From Entoloma clypeatum (Eukaryota > Basidiomycota > Agaricomycetes > Agaricales > Entolomataceae): a stretch of DNA of 64,000 nt. The DNA lies in contig OY751495.1 of assembly GCA_963565915.1 (NCBI GenBank), forward strand, positions 744,001 through 808,000, read 5' to 3'. The notes beneath the pieces were generated by a model. That model searched no databases. It worked only from the letters and a program-made list of their open reading frames with translations, and was not told the origin of the DNA. A program made the position numbers and the translations under genes. Positions 55,666 through 64,000 of this stretch are shown here, in pieces (the first letter of the stretch is position 1; every line of letters begins with the position of its first letter).

Positions 55666-56034
55666 TGTTACGGACTAACGACTACGGACATATACGCTTA
55701 CTTTTTCACTTTTACTCATCGGCCCCCGCTTACACATATTGTATTATACTTTATTTCCTTTAGTATACTTCGCTCCCGCGCTGACTCGCTTTCCGCAGCT
55801 GTCTGACTCATTCCGCAGTCAGCTTACTCATTAGTACATAGCCTTCCGCAGTCGCCTTACTCATGCGCACTGCCTTCCGCAGTTACTGACTCATTCGCTA
55901 CCGCTCATAGTCAGTACTATATAAACCTCATGTACCATAGCTACATTCCTTAGATTTAGCAATCACATTGCTCTTCGCCTTTCCACTTCCTGCATACTCT
56001 GCCCGAACCTTGGAACAGTTTGTTAAGCATAACA
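55666..56034 (+). repeat. 3' LTR of gypsy-1 copy B
   Basis: 369 bp, equal in length to the 5' LTR but with about 20 differences clustered around the U3/R junction. Confidence 0.95.
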
Positions 56035-57049
56035 CGAGTTCTGTTTCATACCAGGGTAAGCGCAACAGGATGTCCGCTTTTGCATTTGTCTTGCCAGGCA
56101 CATGCCATAGTTCGAAGTCATAGTCTTGTAACTTCATCTTCCAGCGCCTTTGTCGTTGATTTAGGTCCTGAGGATGGCGGAAATACTCCAGGTTCTTGTG
56201 ATCAGTTAAGATCTCAAAGTGTTCCCTGGCTTCAAGCAGATAGTGTCTCCAATCTTTCAGTGCTTCCATGACTGCCAAGAGCTCTTTGTCATATATCTCA
56301 TAATTTTGTTCGGCCGCGGACATGGTCCGCGACAAAAATGCGATAGGATGCCATTTGTCATCCTGTTTTTGAGAGAGTACAGCCCCAATTGCATAGCCCG
56401 ATGCATCAGTTTCGACCCTGAACTGTCCATCTAGTTTTGGTAATGCCAAGACTGGTGCCGATGTGATCGCCTGTATGAGACCTTCAAATGCCTTTTGTTC
56501 TGCTGGTCCCCAAGTAAACGTAGTGCCGCCTGTGAGCACGGTAAGTGGTTTTGCGATGTTTGAGTATGGTTCAATGAAGCGCCGATAGAAGTTAGCAAAC
56601 CCAAGGAACTTCTGGACTTCCTTTTTTGATGTGGGTGCTCGCCAGTTTCGGATCGTGTCCACCTTCTCGGTTTCCATCTCGACACGTCCTTCACCAACGA
56701 CATATCCCAATATGGGGCATTTCGTTACTTCCCAGAAACACTTCTTCTCCTTCAGGAACAAGTCATTGTCCGATAGGATCTGCAGAATTTCTTCGGTGTT
56801 TCGCATGAGTTCTTCCTTGGTTTTACCAATAACCACAATGTCATCCATGTAGATCACGCAGATGCGTCGGCGGATCTGGTCCCGGAATAGACTAGCCATC
56901 ATCTGAGAGAACGCTCCTGGGGAGTTGCAAAGGCCAAAAAACATGACCAATGGTTCGAACAATCCTCAACTGGTGAGGAAAGCAGCCTTCCATTCATCGC
57001 CTTCCTTAATCCGGACATTGTTGTAACCCCACATGATGTCCATCTTATT
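56035..57049 (-). pseudogene. pol: gypsy-1 pol, copy A, RT and RNase H fragment
   Basis: Encodes reverse transcriptase with YMDD and RNase H with [10 protein letters not shown] frame break near 56968 precedes the abrupt end at 57049, where the sequence leaves pol in the conserved [12 protein letters not shown] region. Confidence 0.9.
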
Positions 57050-57743
57050 TTTCAGCGTCTGGTTGGTTCCCTACTCTATCTCGCAATCTGCACCCGCCCG
57101 GATATTGCCTATGCCGCTAGTGCTCTTGGCCAATTCAATTCGAATCCTACAAGGGCTCACTTGCTTGCAGCCAAAGGTGTTCTCCACTATCTGCTAGGGA
57201 CTCTTGACTTCGCGCTTGAATATAACTTCGACCGTGAACCTGTTGGCAACCCGGCCTCCATATTCATACTGAATAACTGTGGATACTCTGATGTAGATTG
57301 GGCTTCTGATCAAGCTTTGTGCCGCAGTGTCTCTGGGTTCGCATTCTTCCTATGGGGATCTCTGATTTGTTGGTCGGCATGCAAGCAGAAGACTGTCGCT
57401 CTATCGTCAACTGAGGCCGAATACTTAGCCCTTGCCTGGGCTTTCCGGGAAGCTATATGGCTTTGTCTACTGCTCACGATATTGCACCTACCTGTCCCCC
57501 GACCATTCCCCATATTATGTGACAACCAGAGCACTCTCACTATCGTGAACTCCGATTTCATCCAAACCAGAACCAAACATATCGACGTGTGGCACCATTT
57601 TATCCGTGATCTCCTGACTTCTGGCTCTTTCGCTACTACATGGATCTCTATGACTGAAATGGTGGCAGACATTTTCATAAAACCGCTACAGGCTCCTCTA
57701 CATACAAAGCACTGCAAGTCGCTAGGACTCGTACATTTACCTT
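57050..57743 (+). pseudogene. copia-3 fragment, RT end and RNase H
   Basis: An open frame reading [17 protein letters not shown], a DVDWASD RNase H motif, ALSSTEAEYLA, and TKHIDVWHHFIRD. It belongs to a Ty1/copia family distinct from copia-1 and copia-2. It starts at an abrupt junction with gypsy-1 copy A and is cut at the right by copy E. The target copy at the cut would be ACCTT. Confidence 0.85.
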
Positions 57744-58052
57744 TGTTGAAGTTCCACCTGGGCACTAGCCACAGATGTACTGAGCAACACAGCTACAGTG
57801 GAAGTACTCTACATAACCGTTCTAGCCACTTACATGGTTTGGAGGGGTGAGGCTGGTGAGAGCGGTTGAGGCTGGTAAGAGCGATGGAGCTGGTTAAGAG
57901 TCAAGAGACAACTTGTTGATATTGACAGTTTCCTGGTCTTATATACCGTACTACTGTTTGTACCAACCAAACAAGTATGTAATCAAAGATGCGTAAAGGT
58001 CACGTGATGTAATCTAATCTAATCTAATCTATGTGATGGAAAAGTTTCAACA
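57744..58052 (-). repeat. 3' LTR of copia-1 copy E
   Basis: 309 bp, same termini and motifs as the other copia-1 LTRs; the C-rich polypurine complement follows. Confidence 0.92.
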
Positions 58053-58120
58053 CCCCCCCATATTTAGTACATACTTCTAAATACATCTTACTTTTTCCCA
58101 TATAGGTACTCTTTCTTTGT

Positions 58121-60455
58121 CTAGTTTTTAAGTAATCCAAAGTACGGGATAAACTTGTTGAAGAGGATCTTCCCCAGATTCTTAGTTAAAAGGTCTGCAG
58201 GGTTATTCACTCCTTCAATGAATTCGACTGTAATAATTCCTTCGGATACTTTTTCTCTGACAAAGTGAAATCGCACGTCGATGTGCTTGGACCGCTTTTC
58301 AGTAACAGGGTTGGATGCGATAAAGACGGAGCCATTGTTATCTCCATAGATCGGGACTGATCTGATCTGCATCCCAAGTTCGGCAAGCATGCTTCTAAGC
58401 CATGTCACTGCGCGACTGCAATCTGATAGCGCCATGTATTCTGCTTCCGTGGAAGAGAGGGCAATGGTTTTCTGTGCTGACGAAACCCATGTTACTGCTC
58501 CAGACGCCAGTGATATGAAGTAACCAGTAGTGGATTTCCTGGTGTTTTCATCTGATGCCCAATCGGAGTCTGTAAATGCGTAGATCCCTTTCCCAGAATC
58601 GCCATTGTACATGATCGCGTAATCTTTTGTCGCCTTTAAATACCTGCAAATATCCCTAGCCACTTCTAAATGGCGTTTGGTAGGGTTTGCGGAGAATTGG
58701 GACATTTTGATCACAGCGAAACAAATGTCGGGTCTTGTTCCGATCATTAAGTACAATAGTGACCCGATGACGGATTGGTACTTGGATCTGAGTTCCGCAT
58801 TGGGTTCATCCTCAGACTTCATGGGTTTGTAGCCCATCGGAAGTGGGGTATGGGTGGCATTGGATTCGCTCATCCCCATACATGCGAGAATTTTCTCAAG
58901 GTAGGGTACTTGATCGATGAAGATCCTCTTCCCACGTTGCCTTATTTGGATTGAGAGAAATTCCTTTGGTTCCCCATCGGGCACTAGGTGACCTAGGTCC
59001 CTACATTCCCATGTGGTCATGAAGGCCTTCTTTTTCTCTAGCGTATATTCCCGGTTTGTGCCGAGAAAAGCAGAGTCATCGACATAGATGACGGCGATTA
59101 CAATTTCCCCGTTGGTACTTTTGTGAATGAACACTTCCGCATCGGAGTGAAGCCGGATAAAACCGAGCTTTTTCATGGAGGAATCAAGTTCTCTCCACCA
59201 GGCTAATGCGGCCTGCTTAAGTCCATATAGGGCTTTGTATAGTCGGTACACGAGGTGTTCTTTCCCTTTTACTATGTAGCCCTCAGGCTGTCGCATGTAG
59301 ATTACCTCAAGGAGCGTTCCATAGAGGAAGGCTGATGAGACGTCCAAGAGTGTCATGAACCACCCTTCAAGGGCTGTCAATGCCAGTATTAGTCGGACGG
59401 TTTCATATCTCACGACTGGTGAGAAGATCTGATCAAAATCGATCCCTTCTACCTGTGAAAAGCCTTTTGCGACGAGGCATGCTTTCAGGCGCCCGTCGGA
59501 CTTTTCGTTGTAAACCCATTTGTTCCTTAGAGCTTTCCTTCCTGCAGGCAGGGGTACTAGCTCCGTGATCACTCCGCGGTGTTTGAGCATGTCTAGCTCT
59601 TTACGTTCAGCCGCATACCAGTCTTCTTTATTTGGAAGAGGGTATATGTCTTTATGGGACATTTCAATGATGCCAACTTGGACGGATATTGCCTCCATCA
59701 GGAGGTCATTCATCCATGCCGTTTGACCGCCCAATCTCCGTCTTCGATCTAATTTTTCAAGATCAGATGCTGGAGTGTCTTCCCCATAGATGCTTCCTGG
59801 CATCTTCCAAACTTGTCGTTCCCTGATCGGTCGATCTGGTACTTGCTCGGGTTCCGGAGTGGGTACTCGCAGTTCGTCATCAGGCTCAGTGGCAGGCAGT
59901 TCGTTGTCTGATTCAGGTTGATCTTGTTCAATGGGAACTGGGTCATGAGGTGTTTCGTTGTGACTATCGTCATCTTTGCTGCCGGGAATGAGATCCTCAA
60001 ACTCATCAGCTGGCTTGGTTTTCTGGCAAAGGGTCGATGTGGCATCTAGGGTACTTGCTTTCATCAAAGATAGCTTTTCCACCCATGAAAATCATATTGG
60101 TCTCAGGATCCATGAAGCGGTATCCTTTGACTCCTGGTTTCGATCCGAGATAAATCATCAATCGGGACCTTGACTCCAGGGAGTTCCTACGTTTCTCCTT
60201 TGGGATATATACATATGCCTGACATCCGAAGACTCTGACGCTGGACATGTCGGGAATCTCATTGGTCACTTTGAAGTGAGGGGTTTTCCATTCAAGACGC
60301 TGCATGGGGGTTCTGTTGTAGAGAAATGCTGCATGTTCCAGGCAGAATTCCCACCACATAGGTGGTAAGCATGCGTCGAAGCGTAGTGCCTGAGATTTTT
60401 CCCACAGAGTTCGATTTATCTGTTCTGCTCTACCATTCTGCTGATGCTGATATGG
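58121..60455 (-). pseudogene. pol: copia-1 pol, copy E, broken and truncated
   Basis: Integrase end (QQNGRAEQINR), then reverse transcriptase and RNase H. The 653-codon reverse transcriptase frame is open. The 20-bp deletion near 60026 separates it from integrase, at the same bases as in copy G. Confidence 0.9.
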
Positions 60456-60991
60456 TGTCACGTAGCGTGTTTCTCAACGTCGGAAAACGTCGGATGAGTC
60501 GGAGCGGAGGATGCGGAGAAGCGGATGCAAAAGATACGACGTCTGGTAGAAAGGACCTGGCTTCAACTTGTGCGTTGCGCCCCACTCTTTGACGTGGTCC
60601 TCAATTTCGGATTGGCAGATGACGGATGAGCGGATGAGCGGATGAACGGAGGTGACGGAGAAAATGTTCAAAGGCAAGTGGAGGCGGATGCGAATGAGGT
60701 GTAACGTATGATATTTGAACTGAGGTTCTACGACAGGTTTGGTACACTATTTATAATAAACTAGAATGATCAGTATTACTATAAGTGATGTGCAGATATC
60801 GGAGTTGACCATCGGAACATTCAGAGTACGGAGAGTAGCAAATGAAAAGTGAACAACATATGTCTACTTGTAAGTATGGTTGAGATGTTACGTAGTACAA
60901 ATATAAATAGAATCTTGTCGGAGCGGATGTCGGATCGGATGAATCGTCGGAGTCGTCGGATAAGTCGGATAAGACTTGTATGGTTATGACA
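60456..60991 (-). repeat. 3' LTR of gypsy-3
   Basis: 536 bp with termini TGTCA and TGACA on the plus strand, a 5-bp inverted repeat. The purine-rich complement of CTCTTAGGG lies next to it at about 60992-61008 and may be the polypurine tract. A TATAAATA box (minus strand) occurs near 60750. Confidence 0.75.
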
Positions 60992-61121
60992 GTATTTCCC
61001 TCTTAGGGCCGAACCCTGAGGCCCAGATGAGGTAATCCATGTGACCGTTGGTTGAAAAGCTTGTGCATGATTTTTCTCTCTTGTCACCCAACCACAACAT
61101 CTATCCCGACGCTTATCCACC

Positions 61122-62137
61122 ATGTCCGCTGAGAACTCACCCCTCGCCGCTCTCCGTGCTGAAAGGGAGCGCCAGAAGAAGGTCACTGAGGAGTTGGAGA
61201 GGAAGCTGCAGGAGGCAGAGGAGCGCGCGAAGGAAGAAGCAGAGTGCGCGGAGGCGAAAAAGGCGGCGAAAGAGCGGAAACGAGCAGAGAGGAAGGCAGA
61301 AAAAGCGAAGGCGAAGGAGCCAGTTGTGGGTGCGGATGCGGGTGCGGATGCGGATGCGGGTACGGATGCGGATGCGGATGCGGAGGTGAAGAGGGTCAAG
61401 CTGCAGGGGGTATTCAAGGACATGCCTGCGAGTTACGAGCAGGGAAGGGAGGATTGTACCTCCTGCTTGAAAGCGGGGGACTTGTGTTTTTGGCCATCAG
61501 AGTAAGTTCTTTCTTTTTCTTTATACGCTTCGTTATTAACTTGTTCCTTAGGAATGACAACGCTTCGTCGTGCTGGCGGTGCCAGCGTCTTAAACGGAGC
61601 TGCAGAACGGGAGCGGAAGCGGAGTCGGAGGTGAAGCGGAGGATGACCAAGGCGGTGAGGGTCGGAAAGACCAAGGTGGGGGGTGGTACGACGAAGAATG
61701 CGAAGGCGGGGTCGTCCAAGGGAGAGGGGACCGCGGAGGGATCGCAGATGGCCGCAGCGTCGGAGGAAGCGGAGGTCATGCCGGAGGGGTTTGGTCCGCC
61801 GGAGGTGGTCATCGGGTTGGAGGTAGTGAAGGGGTTAAAGAACATGGTGAGGGAGATGCGCATGATAAAGGTGGAGTTGAAGGAATTGCGGGAGATCAGG
61901 GAGCTCCTGATGGTTATCGCGTGGAGGGGGAAATCGGAGGTTTCGGAGGAAGGATCCGACGAGGATGAGGATGTGGAGGAGTATGATAGGGTATTGGAGG
62001 AGTTGGCAAAGGAGGTAGAAGAAGAAGAAGAAGAAGAAACGAAGAAGCGGAAGCGGATGGAGGAAGCGGATGAGGAGTCCGGATCGGAGTGGAACGAGGA
62101 GACGGAGGGGGCATCTAACAAGAAACAGCGAAAGTAG
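61122..62137 (+). CDS. antisense Zn2Cys6-type gene inside gypsy-3
   Basis: Two exons (61122-61501, 61552-62137) joined across a 50-bp GT-AG intron give 321 residues. The N-terminus is a charged coiled coil (about residues 13-66), then an Ala-Asp repeat from a GCGGAT hexamer array. Cysteines 112, 115, 122, 134, 137 and 144 fit CX2CX6CX11CX2CX6C, within the Zn(II)2Cys6 cluster pattern of fungal DNA-binding proteins, and the intron splits the cluster. A second helix (VVKGLKNMVREMR) and an acidic tail with KKRKR and KKQRK basic runs follow. The stop lies 45 bp from the pol stop, tail to tail. It is intact. A regulatory DNA-binding role is inferred. Confidence 0.7.
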
Positions 62138-62182
62138 TTTTTTGTTAGTGTAAAATATTAATAGAATTTCTTTTCTTCCTTG

Positions 62183-64000
62183 TTACAAGCGCAATAATGG
62201 GCCTGGTTTAGTTGGTTGAGCGGAGTGGAAGTCCACTACCGTATCCGCTGCGTGTTCAAGCTCGGATGCGGGCAACCAAGAAAACTCTTCACTGGTGTCT
62301 TCATAACCTAACCAGCGGACGAGGTAAAGGAGTTTGCATCGTCGTCTTTTATCGATCTTTGAGTCGACGATTTCTGCAATTTCGTATTCGGTTTCTCCTT
62401 CGATCTCGAGCGGAGGCGGAGGAGATTGTATCCGATTCAGAATCTCGTTGGGAGTTGCTGGTTCGAGCATAGATATGTGGAAGACGGGGTGTATAGCACG
62501 CATAGTGTCGGGTAGACGTAGTGTAAAGGAGTGCGTGCCGGGTTGGGCTATGATTTCAAATGGGCCAGCATATTTGTCGGATAACTTTTGGGTGGGTCGT
62601 GTGGTGCGGAAGAACTTGGCTTTAACAAAAACTTCTTGTCTGATGCGGAGCGGAGGAGGCGGGGAACGTCGGACGTCCGCAGGGCCTTGATAACGTTGTT
62701 GTGCCTCTGCGACGGCAGTCTTTAGTTCTTGATGAAGTTCGTCTAAGTTGACGACATATTGTCGAGCTTTGTCGGATGCTAGATCACGTTCCGGATGGAG
62801 TGTAATGTCGGGATGATAACCTTTGTTGGCGAAGAATGGTGATACACCAGTAGTGGCACTCAGAGTGTTGTTGTAAGCGAACTCCGCAAGCGGAAGCAAA
62901 GCGGAAGCAAAGCGGAAGCAAAGCGGAAGCAAAGCGGAAGCAAAATTGTTCGAGTGTTTGGTTGGTGCGTTCGGTTTGACCATTGCCTTCAGGGTGATAT
63001 CCAGAAGTGAAGTGAAGTCTCATGTCGAGGGCTTTTGCAAGAGAGCGGAAAAAGCGGGAGACGAATTCAGGTCCGCGATCAGATGTGACATTTTGCGGAA
63101 CTCCGTGCTTGGAAAAGACGTGAAGCACGAAAAGGTTTGCTAGGTCTTCGGATGTGCAATTAATGGTGGTAGGGATGAAGATGCCTTGTTTAGTGAGGCG
63201 GTCTACAATGACCAGAATCGCATCGGAGCCAGCGGATGTCGGAAGGGGTTCAATGAAGTCCATGGAAATAGAATGCCAGGGACGTTCAGGAATAGGGAGC
63301 TGTTTAAGCAGACCGTAGGGTTTATGACGTTGGGGTTTAGCGCGCATACAAGTGGTACATGACTTGCAATACTTTTTGACGAAGTCGCGCATTCCAGGCC
63401 AAGTGTATTCTCGTTGGATAAGACTAATAGTCTTATTCTGACCAGGGTGTCCAGCGAGGATATGGTCGTGCTTATTGTGGAGGATGCGGAGACGGAGGTC
63501 GGATGAGTCGGGAACGTAGATACGTCCATTGTGGAGTAGATAACCTGCTTCATTCACGATCCAGCGTGGATTAGGATTGTCGAGGAAAGAGGTGTAAATG
63601 GGGTCGGTCGGAAGAGCGGAGAGGATGTCGGAGCGGAGTTGATCCGTATCCATGATGATTGTGGCACGGAGGACGGGCGTATATAACTCTGTTGCGCGAA
63701 GTGAAGTGGTGAGCTGTTCTTGTGTGAAGATGGGTTTGAAATTGCTTGGATTGACGGACGAATAGTCGCTATTTCCCTCTTTAGGGTAGATGTCCCATTG
63801 TCTACTTAAAAGATCGGGTTTCGTACCTAAACAGCCAGGGCGGAAGCGGATGACGAGATTGAACTGGCAGAGGTATTTGGACCAACGAGCTTGTCGACGT
63901 GATAAAACCTTGGTAGTAGAAAAGTACTCAAGATTTTTATGGTCCGTTACGACATCGATCGGAGCAGCGGAGCCTTCAAGGTAGTGACGCCAAACCTTGA
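62183..64000 (-). pseudogene. pol: gypsy-3 pol, partial, frame shifted by an 11-bp repeat
   Basis: From the window end the sense reading gives RNase H ([13 protein letters not shown]), a DLLSRQW junction, integrase zinc finger ([20 protein letters not shown]), core residues ([25 protein letters not shown]) and a C-terminal chromodomain (YLVRWLGYEDTSEEFSW). Between QTLEQF and [11 protein letters not shown] an array of five 11-bp units (62889-62943) replaces the usual YxxxxQxxW segment and shifts the frame. Both sides are open. The start lies outside the window. Confidence 0.85.
62889..62943. repeat. five tandem 11-bp units in gypsy-3 integrase
   Basis: The unit AGCGGAAGCAA is repeated five times without change. 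Confidence 0.95.

Larger units (their letters stand above)
44141..56034 (+). mobile_element. gypsy-1 copy B, inserted in copy A, split by gypsy-2
   Basis: 369-bp LTRs lie at both ends and the target duplication CGAGT (44136-44140 and 56035-56039) is perfect. The order is LTR, primer site, ORF1, gag, pol, 3' ORF, hairpin, polypurine tract, LTR. A gypsy-2 element sits in gag. The LTRs are nearly identical in their first half but differ at about 20 positions around the U3/R junction. Confidence 0.95.
35857..57049 (-). mobile_element. gypsy-1 copy A, host of two nested insertions
   Basis: The 3' LTR and 3' half remain at 35857-37528. The rest of pol is split by copia-1 copy G (37529-43331) and gypsy-1 copy B (44141-56034), and continues at 43332-44140 and 56035-57049. 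It stops in the reverse transcriptase region, where it meets a copia-3 fragment without an LTR. ORF1, gag and the 5' LTR are absent. Confidence 0.9.
57744..60455 (-). mobile_element. copia-1 copy E, cut by gypsy-3
   Basis: The 3' LTR (57744-58052) and pol up to the integrase are present; the sequence stops where gypsy-3 begins at 60456. The remainder probably lies beyond the window. Confidence 0.92.
60456..64000 (-). mobile_element. gypsy-3 element D, partial, with antisense gene
   Basis: The 3' LTR, a plus-strand Zn2Cys6-type gene and the minus-strand pol follow in order; the element runs off the window. It is cut into copia-1 copy E at TATGG. The CGGA tetramer is very frequent throughout. 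Confidence 0.85.

Noticed and set aside
61414..62121. 235-residue Ser-rich minus-strand ORF
   Set aside because: Shadow of the second exon of the antisense Zn2Cys6-type gene; low complexity and no motifs.

Overview
The window looks like a transposon-dense part of an Agaricomycete-type basidiomycete genome. Introns are GT-AG and about 46-59 bp. Remnants of an FHA-RING (Dma1-like) gene and of a probable RTC4-like gene are present, together with a small secreted protein gene. Roughly 85% of the sequence is LTR retrotransposon, mostly chromodomain Ty3/gypsy plus Ty1/copia, stacked in nested insertions. Functions are assigned by reading motifs; no database search was possible.

Layout. 253-12567: gypsy-1 copy 'element 1' (minus), its gag split by a copia-1 element (5574-11362, plus; 5-bp duplication TCTTT). 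12709-19235: gypsy-1 'element 2' (minus), the only copy with every reading frame open. 19236-27347: low-copy island with an RTC4-like multi-exon pseudogene (19792-23068), a cluster of small hairpins, a decayed FHA-RING gene (about 24000-25526) and an intact two-exon secreted protein gene (26354-26820, minus). 27660-30988: truncated gypsy-1 copy H (plus). 30998-34830: decayed copia-2 (minus). 35857-57049: gypsy-1 copy A (minus), split by copia-1 copy G (37529-43331, duplication GGTAT) and by gypsy-1 copy B (44141-56034, plus, duplication CGAGT). B is itself split by a gypsy-2 element C (45819-51133, duplication GGACG). 57050-57743: copia-3 fragment, cut by copia-1 copy E (57744-60455), which is cut by gypsy-3 element D (60456 to the window end).

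Biology. The gypsy-1 family reads LTR, primer site, ORF1, gag (two CCHC knuckles), pol (protease, RT, RNase H, integrase, chromodomain), a short 3' ORF, a hairpin, the polypurine tract and LTR. Its primer site is not an obvious tRNA complement. It is an 11-nt complement of a segment about 30 bp downstream of the LTR TATA box, the arrangement of Tf1-type self-priming. The unrelated gypsy-2 element shows the same arrangement. The least expected features are the conserved 3' ORF, the hairpin with a swapped base pair between stop codon and polypurine tract, and an antisense spliced Zn2Cys6-type gene inside gypsy-3. A tandemly duplicated exon-intron array lies in the RTC4-like gene. Most nonsense mutations in the transposons are CGA to TGA, as expected from decay of methylated CpG.
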